NCBI GenBank assembly: GCA_963709765.1
Contig: CAVPXL010000009.1
Span: forward strand, 62,001-126,000
Origin: Roseitranquillus sp963709765
Lineage (GTDB): Bacteria; Pseudomonadota; Alphaproteobacteria; Rhodobacterales; Rhodobacteraceae
Direction of reading: 5' to 3'
DNA: 64,000 bases
In this document: piece after piece, positions 37,551 through 45,916 of the stretch
How positions within the stretch are numbered: the stretch's first letter is position 1
Layout: each line of letters starts with the position of its first letter
Made by a program: the position numbers and the translations under genes
Notes under the pieces: generated by a model
Database searches by the model: none
What the model was told of the DNA's origin: nothing
What the model saw: the letters and a program-made list of their open reading frames with translations, nothing else

Positions 37551-39217
37551 CCCGATCGATCGGCGTCGCATCGCACGGGGCCGAGAGCCGGCCGCGCGCC
37601 ACCAACGGGCGCGCGCCCGACGTCTACAGCCGCAACGGCTGGGTGCCCATGCGCGAATATCCGGAGGACCAGGCGGTCGACTTCGCCATCGTCGGTGCCG
37701 GCTGCGGCGGATCGGTGTTGGCGAGCAAGCTGGCGGAGGCGGGCCACAGCGTCGTGCTGTTCGACGCGGGACCGTTCTGGCGGCCGCTCTCGGACTTCGC
37801 GAGCGACGAGCGCGAGCAGGACAAGCTTTACTGGCTCGACGAGCGGATCTCGGGCGGCGACGACGCGATCGAGCTCGGGGCGAACAATTCGGGCCAGGCG
37901 GTTGGCGGGTCGACGACGCACTTCCAGATGGTGTCTCTGCGGTTCCGGCCGGACTGGTTCAAGGCACGCTCGCGGCTCGGCTACGGTGTCGACTGGCCGG
38001 TCGATCCGGGCGAGATGTGGGAGTACTATGGCGAGATCGAAAAGGCGCTGACCATCTCCGGCCCGATCAGCTACCCGTGGGGACCGCCGCGCGGGCGCTA
38101 CCCCTACCGCGCGCATGAGATCAACGCGGCGGGCGAGATCCTGGTGCGCGGGGCCGAGGCGCTCGGCATCGACTGGGCGCCGACGCCGCTCTGCACCGTT
38201 TCGGCGCCGAAGGGAAAGTCGCCGCCCTGCGTCTATCGCGGAATGTGCAAGATTGGCTGTTCCACGAATGCCAAGCAATCCATGCTGGTAACCTACGTGC
38301 CGCGCGCGATCGCCGCTGGGGCCGAGGTGCGCGACCTCGCCATGGTGGGGCGGGTGACGACCGGCGCCGATGGGCGTCCGGACGGGGTGGCCTACCACCG
38401 CGGAACCAAGCGGCTGCACCAGAAGGCGCGGCATGTCGTCGTCTCGGGCTACTCGATCGAGACGCCGCGGCTGCTCCTGAACTCGGCGACCGAGCAGCAT
38501 CCGGACGGGCTCGGCAACAACCACGATCAGGTCGGACGATACCTGATGGTGCATTCCAACCACGCCGTCTGGGGCGAGTTCGACGAGGAGATCCGCTGGT
38601 ACAAGGGCCCGCCCTCCATGGCCTGCTGCGAGCACTGGAATTATGCCGACGACGACCCGAGCAAGGATTTCGACGGCGGCTATTCGTTCATGAGCCAAGG
38701 GCCTTTGCCCGGCGACTTCGCCGGCGCGATGGTGACGAACTCCGGCGTCTTCGGGACCGAGCTGCGCGAGCGGATGGCGAAGTACAACCGCATGGCAGGT
38801 CTGAAGATCGTCGGCGAGACGATGCCGCAAGCCGGGAACCGCGTGACACTGGCGGAGGACCGCGACGACCTCGGCCTCCCGCGGGCGCGGGTCGATTATG
38901 CTTATTGCGACAACGACAGGCGCCTGCAGAAGCACTCGTTGCGGTTCATGCGGCGCATGCTGGAAGCTGCGGGCGGGCACGATCTCTTCGAGACGTCGAG
39001 CACGGCGCACCTGATGGGCGGCTGCCGGATGGGGACGCGTCCGGAGAACTCGGTGACGGATGGCGACGGGCGGGTCTGGGGCTTCGACAACCTCTGGGTC
39101 TGCGACGGTTCGCTGATGCCGACGGCCGGCGGCGTGAACCCGGCCATGACGATCCTCGCCAACGCCGCGCGGATCGGTGACCGGATCGTGGAAATGGGCC
39201 GGCGGGGGGACCTGTGA
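37547..39217 (+). CDS. GMC-family oxidoreductase (gluconate/polyol dehydrogenase large subunit type)
   Basis: A 556-residue FAD-dependent alcohol dehydrogenase. The FAD motif GAGCGG is at 50-55 (FAIVGAGCGGSVLASKLAEAG). A cysteine cluster, PCVYRGMCKIGCSTNAKQ, typical of the membrane-associated dehydrogenase branch, lies near residue 227-243. The C-terminal part has MGGCRMG and GGVNPAMTILANA of the GMC_oxred_C domain, with the usual active-site histidine/asparagine region. The ATG at 37547 overlaps the subunit 3 stop. Electrons most likely go to quinone or a cytochrome rather than oxygen. No cytochrome c subunit is encoded nearby, yet a quinol oxidase is, which hints at quinone coupling. Confidence 0.88.
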   Translation: MTRSIGVASHGAESRPRATNGRAPDVYSRNGWVPMREYPEDQAVDFAIVGAGCGGSVLASKLAEAGHSVVLFDAGPFWRPLSDFASDEREQDKLYWLDERISGGDDAIELGANNSGQAVGGSTTHFQMVSLRFRPDWFKARSRLGYGVDWPVDPGEMWEYYGEIEKALTISGPISYPWGPPRGRYPYRAHEINAAGEILVRGAEALGIDWAPTPLCTVSAPKGKSPPCVYRGMCKIGCSTNAKQSMLVTYVPRAIAAGAEVRDLAMVGRVTTGADGRPDGVAYHRGTKRLHQKARHVVVSGYSIETPRLLLNSATEQHPDGLGNNHDQVGRYLMVHSNHAVWGEFDEEIRWYKGPPSMACCEHWNYADDDPSKDFDGGYSFMSQGPLPGDFAGAMVTNSGVFGTELRERMAKYNRMAGLKIVGETMPQAGNRVTLAEDRDDLGLPRARVDYAYCDNDRRLQKHSLRFMRRMLEAAGGHDLFETSSTAHLMGGCRMGTRPENSVTDGDGRVWGFDNLWVCDGSLMPTAGGVNPAMTILANAARIGDRIVEMGRRGDL

Positions 39218-41058
39218 TCGAATCGGGTGTCATGCCTCGGCGCACGCCGTACCTGCCGATCGCCGAGTACGGCCTGATCGGCGACACGCTGACCTCGGCG
39301 CTGGTGGCGCGCGACGGGTCGCTCGACTGGCTGTGCCTGCCGGACGTTGACGATCCGTCGGTCTTCGGCGCGCTGCTCGATTCCGAGCGCGGCGGGCGGT
39401 TCTACGTCGGCCCGGCGGAGAGGGCGGAGAGCCATCGCGCCTATGTCGGTGACAGCGCGGTGCTGCGCACCCGCCACCGGACCGCTGAGGGCATGCTGGA
39501 GGTGAGCGACCTGATGCCGCTGGCGCTCGACGGACCGGACGCGCTGCGTCCAAGCCGGCGGGTGTTGCGCCTGGTCGAGGCTGTCGAGGGCACGCCGAAG
39601 GTGGCGGTCAGCATCTCCCCACGTCCGGAATACGGTAGCCGGATCGCGGAGCTGAAGCGGGTCGGCCGCACGGCGTGGACGCTGGCGGACGGGCGCGACC
39701 ACCTGCTGGTGCAATCCTCGGTGCCGCTGGAACAGACCTCGCGCGGGACGCTGGAAGGGAGTGCGCGGCTTGAAAGGGGAGAAGGACATCAGGTCTCCAT
39801 CTCCTTCACGCGCAACGGGCCGGGGATCATCCCGGCGAGCGATGCCGCCTCCTGCCGCGCCGAACTGGATGCCACGCTCGGCTGGTGGCACGACACCGCC
39901 GCGAAGATCGAATACCGGGGTCCGTTCCGCGACGCGGTGGTGCGCAGCCTGATGACGCTGCGGCTCTTGACGTTCAGCCAGTCGGGCGCGGTGCTGGCGG
40001 CGCCGACGACCTCGCTGCCCGAGGCGATCGGGGCGGGGCGGAACTACGACTATCGCTTCTGCTGGCTGCGCGATGCGTCGTTCATCCTCAACGCGTTCGC
40101 GTCGCTGGGACAGATCGAGGAGGCGGGCGCCTTCTTCCGCTGGCTGATGCACGCGACGCAGCTGACCGAGCCGCGGCTGCAGACCTTCTACAGCGTCTAC
40201 GGGCGCACCGATGCCGGGATGCAGCAGATCCAGACGCTGGAAGGTTATCGCGGGTCGGCGCCGGTGCTGGTCGGCAATGCGGCGCAGTCCCAGCTGCAGC
40301 TCGACGCCTACGGGTCGGTGATGACTGCGGCGGCGGCCTATTGCCACCATGGCGGGCATCTCGGCGCGAGTGAGCAGCGCCGGCTGCGGCGGATGGCGGA
40401 CGTCGTGATCGACGCCTGGTCACTGCCCGACGACGGTTTGTGGGAGATGCCGGGGCCGCGCGTGCACAACACCTACTCCAAGATGATGTGCTGGGCGGCG
40501 CTCGACGCCTTCGTGACGCTGTGCCGGGAGGGGCACGTGACGGCCGAGACGGCGCCCTACCAGAAGGAGCGCGACCGCATCCGCGAGAGCGTCCTCGACC
40601 GCGGCTGGAACGAGAGCCGGCAGGCCTTCACCGGCGCCTACGGGCGCGACTGGCTCGACGCGTCGCTGACGCTGATGCCGCGCTTCGGCATAGTCGCGGC
40701 GGACGACCCGCGAATGGTCGCGACGTTCGAGCGGCTGGACGCCGAACTCGGCCACGGCGCGCAGATGCGCCGCTATGCCGACGGTGTGGACGGCATGGGA
40801 TCGTCCGAGGGGACGTTCACCGCCTGCGGCTTCTGGGCCGCCGACTATCTTGCCCGACGTGGCGACTTCGAGGCGGCCGAGGCGCGGATCGCCGAGATCT
40901 ACGGTCACGCCAACGACCTCGGCCTGATGGCAGAGGAGCTGGACGCCGCCAGCGGCGCGCAACTCGGAAACTTTCCGCAGGGTTTCTCCCATGCCGGACT
41001 GATTGGCGCCGTCATGGCCGTCGACGAGGCGCGCCGGCAACTCGTGGAGGCGGCATGA
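39214..41058 (+). CDS. Glycoside hydrolase family 15 protein (glucoamylase/trehalase type)
   Basis: A 614-residue protein of the bacterial GH15 type, with an N-terminal beta-sandwich-like domain (about 1-240: IAEYGLIGDTLTSALVARDG, SLDWLCLPDVDDPSVFG) and a C-terminal (alpha/alpha)6 barrel. Barrel motifs include NYDYRFCWLRDASF and the catalytic region DDGLWEMPGPRVHNTYSKMM, whose glutamate is the likely general acid; the second glutamate is expected in GSSEGTFTACGFW. The GTG start at 39214 overlaps the GMC stop. No signal peptide is visible, so it acts in the cytoplasm, perhaps on trehalose or another alpha-glucoside, providing glucose for the neighbouring dehydrogenase (inference). Confidence 0.88.
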   Translation: MIESGVMPRRTPYLPIAEYGLIGDTLTSALVARDGSLDWLCLPDVDDPSVFGALLDSERGGRFYVGPAERAESHRAYVGDSAVLRTRHRTAEGMLEVSDLMPLALDGPDALRPSRRVLRLVEAVEGTPKVAVSISPRPEYGSRIAELKRVGRTAWTLADGRDHLLVQSSVPLEQTSRGTLEGSARLERGEGHQVSISFTRNGPGIIPASDAASCRAELDATLGWWHDTAAKIEYRGPFRDAVVRSLMTLRLLTFSQSGAVLAAPTTSLPEAIGAGRNYDYRFCWLRDASFILNAFASLGQIEEAGAFFRWLMHATQLTEPRLQTFYSVYGRTDAGMQQIQTLEGYRGSAPVLVGNAAQSQLQLDAYGSVMTAAAAYCHHGGHLGASEQRRLRRMADVVIDAWSLPDDGLWEMPGPRVHNTYSKMMCWAALDAFVTLCREGHVTAETAPYQKERDRIRESVLDRGWNESRQAFTGAYGRDWLDASLTLMPRFGIVAADDPRMVATFERLDAELGHGAQMRRYADGVDGMGSSEGTFTACGFWAADYLARRGDFEAAEARIAEIYGHANDLGLMAEELDAASGAQLGNFPQGFSHAGLIGAVMAVDEARRQLVEAA

Positions 41059-41585
41059 CCGGGCTGGAACTGTTTACCGAACACTGGCTGTCCTGGGCCC
41101 TCTGGGGACTGGTGGCGAGCGCCGGGATGGCAACGCTGATGGAAGGGGCGCAGCTCGGCGGGCTGTCACGGATGAGCCTGCCGTTCCTCTTCGGTGCCTT
41201 CGCGGTGAAGGACCGGCGGCGGGCCATCATCGTGGGGTACTTCCTGTACCTCGCGGGCGGCTGGGTGTTCGCGCTGCTGTACGCGCTGATCCTGGGCGAA
41301 TTCGCGCCGGCGAGCCTTTGGGCGTTTGCCGGGATCGGCCTCTCCCTCGGGCTCTGCCACGGGGCATTCCTGATCGCGGTATTCCTGCCGCTCCTGCCGC
41401 TCGTGCATCCTCGGCTGGCGAGCGGCTACGACGGGCCGGACGCGCTGGCACGGATCGAGCCGCCAGGCGCCTTCGGACTGAATTACGGGCGCGCGACGCC
41501 TGCCGTCACGGTGGCCGCGCAGACGCTGTTCGGGCTGATCATGGGAATCGGCTATGGCATCGCGCTGACCGGCGGGCCGGTATGA
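41055..41585 (+). CDS. Small membrane protein of unknown function
   Basis: A 176-residue protein with about four to five hydrophobic segments, the clearest at LSWALWGLVASAGMATLM, IVGYFLYLAGGWVFALLYAL and LSLGLCHGAFLIAVFLPLL. I do not recognise the family. It overlaps the GH15 stop and the cyoA start by 4 nt each, so it is made with the oxidase and could be an assembly or accessory factor. The ATG at 41055 is chosen from the coupling; the open frame extends upstream only inside GH15. Confidence 0.68.
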   Translation: MTGLELFTEHWLSWALWGLVASAGMATLMEGAQLGGLSRMSLPFLFGAFAVKDRRRAIIVGYFLYLAGGWVFALLYALILGEFAPASLWAFAGIGLSLGLCHGAFLIAVFLPLLPLVHPRLASGYDGPDALARIEPPGAFGLNYGRATPAVTVAAQTLFGLIMGIGYGIALTGGPV

Positions 41586-42449
41586 AGCGCGCCGCGCTCG
41601 CCGTCGGGTTCGCCACGCTGGCGCTCGCTGCCGGGTGCGACGGGCCGCATATCACCTTCCTCGATCCGCAGGGGCCGGTCGCGGCGCAGCAGAGAACGCA
41701 CTTCCTGATCATCCTTGGGCTGATGATGGTCGTGGTCCTGCCGGTCCTCGTCCTCACGCCGTGGCTGGCGTGGCGCTACCGCTATGGCAAGCACAATGAC
41801 TACGAGCCGCGCTGGAGCTTCTCGTGGGGGTGGGAGATCGCGCTGTGGGGAATTCCAACTGTGATCGCGGCAATTCTCGCGGTTTTCCTGTGGCGGAACA
41901 CGACGACGCTCGACCCCTACGAGCCGCTGTCGCTTCCGGGCGAACCGCTACGCGTGCAGGCGATCGCCTTCGACTGGAAGTGGCTCTTCATCTATCCCGA
42001 CCTCGGCATCGCCACGGTCGACGAGCTGGCGTTTCCAGCGGACCGGCAGCTCGCTCTCGACCTGACGTCCGAGACAGTGATGCAGGCGCTCTTCGTGCCG
42101 GCGCTCGGCGGGCAGATCTACGCGATGGGCGGCATGGTCACCCGTCTGCACCTTGCCGCCGACGGGCCGGGAACCTACCGCGGGCGCAACACCCAGTATA
42201 ACGGCGAGCAGTTTGACGAGCAGCGCTTCGAGGCCGTGGCCCTGACGGAAGCCGGTTTCCGAGACTGGGTGGCCGCGACACTTGGCGGAGGGCGAGGCCC
42301 TTGACCCCGCAGGCTACGCTGTTCTGGCGCGGCGGAGCACTGCCGCAGAGGCCGCCGAAAAGCTCGGACTTGCACTGCCGCTGCGCTTCGCGGCTGTGCC
42401 TGACGGGCTCTTCGAGCGGGCCGTGGGACGTCGCGAGGAGGTGGAATGA
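41582..42449 (+). CDS. cyoA: Cytochrome bo3-type ubiquinol oxidase subunit II (one frameshift)
   Basis: The periplasmic-domain subunit II of the quinol oxidase. The lipoprotein signal ends LALAAGC, two membrane helices follow (about 38-60 and 80-105), then the cupredoxin-like domain with QALFVPALGGQIYAMGGM. The Cu-A ligand set C-x3-C is absent, as in quinol oxidases. The uninterrupted frame stops at 42304, but just after, in the other frame, EGEALDPAGYAVLARRSTAA continues the CyoA tail and ends at TGA 42447-42449, overlapping the cyoB ATG. Removing one G in CTTGGCGGAG (about 42285) joins them as AATLAEGEALDPAG, giving 288 residues. The tail therefore supports an inserted base rather than truncation. 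Confidence 0.88.
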
Positions 42450-44557
42450 CCGTCGGCGGATTTCTCGATGCCGCGCTCGGCCGGCTCTGGTGGGACGCCC
42501 TGCCCTTCTGGGAGATCCTGCGGTATCCCGAGGACGCCTCACGCGTGCTGAACGGCGTCATCGCCACCGGCGCGGCCAGCCTTGTCGTCTTCGGTGCCCT
42601 GGCGGCCGTCTGGGTCCTGACGCGGCGGCATTGGTGGCGGCCGCTCTGGTCGGACTGGCTGACCAGCGTCGATCACAAGAAGATCGGCATCATGTACGTC
42701 GCGCTCGCGCTGGTGATGCTGGCCCGCGGCATCGTCGAGGCGACCTTCATGCGTGCCCACCAGGCAACGGCCCTGGGCGGCGGGTTCCTGACGCCCGAAC
42801 ATTTCGGCCAGTTCTTCACCACCCACGGCACGATCATGATCTTCTTCGTGGCCATGCCGTTCCTGACCGGACTCATAAACTACGTGATGCCGCTCCAGAT
42901 CGGCGCGCGCGACGTCTCGTTCCCGGTGCTGAACTCGGTGAGCCTGGGGCTGACCGCGGCGGGGGCGGCGCTGGTGATGGTGTCGCTGGTGCTGATGCCG
43001 TTCTCGACCGGCGGCTGGAGCGGCTATCCGCCATTCACCGAAGCCAGCTACAACCCGGGTGCGGGGCCCGACTACTGGATCTGGGCGGTGACGCTTTCGT
43101 CGCTCGGCTCGACCATGACCGGGATCAACTTCGCCGTCACCATCTACAAGGAGCGCGCGGAGGGGATGCGCTTCTTTCGAATGCCCCTCTTCTGCTGGAC
43201 GGCGCTCTGCACGGCGATCCTGATGATCTTCGCGATGCCGCCGCTGACCGTCGCGACGGCGATGCTGGCGCTGGACCGCTACGCCGACTTCCATTTCTTC
43301 ACCAATGATCTCGGCGGCAACATGATGAACTATGCCAACCTCTTCTGGCTGTTCGGCCATCCCGAGGTCTACATCCTGATCCTGCCCGCCTTCGGGGTCT
43401 ATTCGGAGGTCTTCACGACGTTCTCCGGCAAGACGCTCTACGGCTACAGGTCCCTGGTGGTGGCGACGATGTGCATCGCGGTGCTGTCGTTCACCGTCTG
43501 GGTGCACCACTTCTTCACGATGGGGCAGTCGGCCGAACTCAACGCCGTCTTCGGCATCGCGACGATGCTGATCGGGATCCCGACGGGGGTGAAGATCTTC
43601 GACTGGATGCTGACGATGTACCGGGGCCAGGTGCGGCTGACGGTGCCGATGATCTACGCGCTCGGCTTCGTCATGCTGTTCGTGATCGGCGGCACGACGG
43701 GGATCGTGCTGGCAAATCCAAGCGTCGACTTCCAGGTGCACAACACGCTGTTCCTCGTGGCCCACTTCCACAACATGCTGATCCCCGGCACCCTCTTCGG
43801 GATGCTTGCGGGATACACGATGTGGTTTCCCAAGGCGTTCGGCTTTCGCCTCGACGAGCGCTGGGGGCGGCGGGCCGCGATCGGCTGGATCGCCGGTTTC
43901 GTCCTCGCCTTCTTCCCGCTCTACGGTCTGGGGCTCCTCGGGATGCCGCGGCGGTTGCACGGCTTTGTCGAGCCGGAATACCTGCCGTTCACGCTGGTTG
44001 CGCTTGTGGGCGCCCTGCTCATCCTCGCGGCGTTCGCCTGCCTCCTCGTGCAGCTCGTGGTGAGCGTCGGGCGGCGGCGCGAGATGCAGGTCTGGGTCGG
44101 CGACCCGTGGGACGGAAGGACGCTCGAATGGGCGACCTCGGCGCCACCGCCCGAATACAACTTTCCGGTCATCCCCGCCGTCGCGACACGTGACGCCTTC
44201 ACCAACGAGAAGCTGCGCGGCGTGGCCTACCAGGTGCCGGAGACGTGGTTGGACATCGAGATGCCGAAGAACTCGGCGCTGGGGCCGGTCCTGGGGATCG
44301 CCGGGTTCTTCTGCGCCTTCGGACTCGTCTGGTTCATGTGGTGGCTGGTGCTGGTCGCGGCGCTCTCGGCGCTCGGCGCGATCATCGCCCGCGGTTTCGT
44401 GCGCGACACGACCAGGACGATCCCGGCGCAGGAGGTCCGCGCCACGCACCTCGCCTGGGTCGAGGCGGCAAGCAGGGTTCCGCGGGCGACGCGGGCGCGC
44501 GAGACGAGCCATCTCAACTTCGGCCGCGCGGTGCCGGTCTCCAGAGAGGGCGCATGA
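42446..44557 (+). CDS. cyoB: Cytochrome bo3-type ubiquinol oxidase subunit I
   Basis: The catalytic heme-copper oxidase subunit, 703 residues with about 13-15 membrane helices. It holds both hemes and Cu-B. The start of the oxidase core is WLTSVDHKKIGIMY. The heme ligand histidine is in TTHGTIMIFF. The Cu-B/Tyr motif is WLFGHPEVYILILP, followed by VWVHHFF (Cu-B histidines), and the C-terminal heme ligands lie in LVAHFHNML. The K-pathway lysine is in GVKIFDW. It reduces oxygen to water with quinol electrons and pumps protons. It overlaps cyoC by 4 nt. Confidence 0.95.
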   Translation: MTVGGFLDAALGRLWWDALPFWEILRYPEDASRVLNGVIATGAASLVVFGALAAVWVLTRRHWWRPLWSDWLTSVDHKKIGIMYVALALVMLARGIVEATFMRAHQATALGGGFLTPEHFGQFFTTHGTIMIFFVAMPFLTGLINYVMPLQIGARDVSFPVLNSVSLGLTAAGAALVMVSLVLMPFSTGGWSGYPPFTEASYNPGAGPDYWIWAVTLSSLGSTMTGINFAVTIYKERAEGMRFFRMPLFCWTALCTAILMIFAMPPLTVATAMLALDRYADFHFFTNDLGGNMMNYANLFWLFGHPEVYILILPAFGVYSEVFTTFSGKTLYGYRSLVVATMCIAVLSFTVWVHHFFTMGQSAELNAVFGIATMLIGIPTGVKIFDWMLTMYRGQVRLTVPMIYALGFVMLFVIGGTTGIVLANPSVDFQVHNTLFLVAHFHNMLIPGTLFGMLAGYTMWFPKAFGFRLDERWGRRAAIGWIAGFVLAFFPLYGLGLLGMPRRLHGFVEPEYLPFTLVALVGALLILAAFACLLVQLVVSVGRRREMQVWVGDPWDGRTLEWATSAPPPEYNFPVIPAVATRDAFTNEKLRGVAYQVPETWLDIEMPKNSALGPVLGIAGFFCAFGLVWFMWWLVLVAALSALGAIIARGFVRDTTRTIPAQEVRATHLAWVEAASRVPRATRARETSHLNFGRAVPVSREGA

Positions 44558-45165
44558 GCCGTCATCCGGGCCTCAACCTCGACGCCAGCCACGCGCCGGC
44601 GCACGACGATGCCGAAGTGCTGGTCTTCGGCTTCTGGGTCTTCATGATGAGCGACGCCGTGATCTTCGGCCTGCTCTTCGCGACCTATGTCTCGATGAGC
44701 GGGGCGACGGCGGGCGGGCCGGGACCGAACGAGCTCTTCGAGCTGCGCGCCGTCTTCATCGAGACGATCGTCCTTCTGACCTCGAGCCTGACGATGGGAC
44801 TGGCGTCGTTGTCGATGAAGCATGACCGGAACGACCCGAGCCTGATCGCCTGGCTGGGTCTGACCCTGGCGCTCGGGATCGTCTTTCTTGTCTACGAGTT
44901 GCACGACTTCGTCTCGATGCTGGACAAGGGCGGCGCGCCCAGCCGCTCGGGCTGGCTGTCGGCGTTCTGGGCGCTGGTGCCGCTGCACGGGCTGCACGTC
45001 GCCGCGGCGTCGCTTTGGCTGATCGTGATCGCGGTGCAGGTCGTGATCTTCGGCCAGGACTCCGCGGTCAAGACCGCGCTCCTGCGCCTCAGCGTCCTGT
45101 GGCACTTCCTCGACATTGTCTGGGTCGGGATATTCTCGATCGTTTATCTGGGAGGCCTCGCATGA
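44554..45165 (+). CDS. cyoC: Cytochrome bo3-type ubiquinol oxidase subunit III
   Basis: A 203-residue subunit III with five membrane helices. The N-terminal FGFWVFMMSDAVIFGLLFAT and the C-terminal LRLSVLWHFLDIVWVGIFSI (with conserved H and D/E positions) are typical of CyoC. A conserved acid lies in ETIVLLTSSL. ATG 44554 overlaps the cyoB stop (ATGA), and the cyoC stop overlaps cyoD. The open frame upstream of this ATG lies inside cyoB. Confidence 0.93.
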   Translation: MSRHPGLNLDASHAPAHDDAEVLVFGFWVFMMSDAVIFGLLFATYVSMSGATAGGPGPNELFELRAVFIETIVLLTSSLTMGLASLSMKHDRNDPSLIAWLGLTLALGIVFLVYELHDFVSMLDKGGAPSRSGWLSAFWALVPLHGLHVAAASLWLIVIAVQVVIFGQDSAVKTALLRLSVLWHFLDIVWVGIFSIVYLGGLA

Positions 45166-45503
45166 CCGACAACGTTCGCGAGGACGAAACCGGCGCCCGG
45201 CCGGAAGACGCGACCGCCGAGCGCCGGTCATACCTCAAGGGTTTCGCCGCGGCCCTGCTCCTGACGGCGCTTCCGTTCGCGCTCGTCGCATGGGACCTCG
45301 CGGCGCGGAGGACGATCCTGGTGATCGTGGGCGCGGCAGCGCTTCTCCAGATCGCGGCGCACTTCCGGTGGTTCCTTCACATCCGTCTGCGCGGTCAGTC
45401 GCGCGAGGACCTGCAGCTCATCCTGTTCACCACGCTGATCCTGGCGCTGATGGCGGGCGGCACCATCTGGATCCTCGCCAATCTCGCCACCCGGATGCAC
45501 TGA
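45162..45503 (+). CDS. cyoD: Cytochrome bo3-type ubiquinol oxidase subunit IV
   Basis: A 113-residue small subunit with a polar N-terminus of about 30 residues and three membrane helices, including LLTALPFALVAWDL and IAAHFRWFLHIR, where the HFRWFLHI stretch matches the CyoD hallmark HFxxFLHM. It stabilises Cu-B binding in the known enzyme. ATG 45162 overlaps the cyoC stop. A 68-nt gap then separates it from the nuo-like block. No cyoE (heme O synthase) gene follows in this window. Confidence 0.9.
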   Translation: MTDNVREDETGARPEDATAERRSYLKGFAAALLLTALPFALVAWDLAARRTILVIVGAAALLQIAAHFRWFLHIRLRGQSREDLQLILFTTLILALMAGGTIWILANLATRMH

Positions 45504-45553
45504 AACCGGTCCGCGCCGACAGCAGCGGCCTTGGATTGAACCAAACCTGGTAG

Positions 45554-45563
45554 CAAACGTTTG
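45554..45563. promoter_or_regulatory. Palindrome ahead of nuoA
   Basis: CAAACGTTTG is a perfect 10-bp palindrome in the only sizeable gap of the cyo-nuo train, 8 nt before the nuoA ATG. It could be an operator or part of a weak internal promoter, or may arise by chance. Confidence 0.25.
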
Positions 45564-45571
45564 GAAAACTG

Positions 45572-45916
45572 ATGGCACTGGTCTCGAACATCCTGATCTG
45601 GCTGACGCTTGCCGGCCTGGCAAGCGTCGCGGCCACGGCTCTCGGACGGCAGGGCAGCGCCACCGCACCGCAATCCGCGCCGGTGCTGGGTGGCGGCACG
45701 CCTGATACGCACGCCTGGCAGCGATTCCATTTCCGCGCATACACGATGACGCTTGTCTTCATCGCCTTCGAGATGGAGATGATGTTCATGTACCCGTGGG
45801 CGGTCGTCTACGTTTCGGAAGGACCGAAGGCGCTGGCCGAGATGGGGATGTTTCTCAGCATCCTGTCGGTTGGCATCCTCTACGGCTGGCGCGAGGGGGT
45901 GTTCCGGTGGCAATAG
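45572..45916 (+). CDS. nuoA: NADH-quinone oxidoreductase subunit A-like
   Basis: A 114-residue, three-helix membrane protein. The family motif FEMEMMFMYPWAVVY keeps both acidic residues that in NuoA lie next to YPWA. A second hydrophobic segment includes GMFLSILSVGILYGWREG. In complex I this subunit borders the quinone channel. It is the first gene of a reduced complex I-like set downstream of cyoABCD, with a weak GGAAAA ribosome site. The subunits that accept NADH and hold Fe-S clusters are not found in the set. Confidence 0.85.
   Translation: MALVSNILIWLTLAGLASVAATALGRQGSATAPQSAPVLGGGTPDTHAWQRFHFRAYTMTLVFIAFEMEMMFMYPWAVVYVSEGPKALAEMGMFLSILSVGILYGWREGVFRWQ

Noticed and set aside
42539..44512. 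657-codon open frame on the - strand
   Set aside because: It is the mirror of cyoB; composition is Arg/His/Glu-rich and without motifs, while cyoB on the + strand has every catalytic residue of a heme-copper oxidase.
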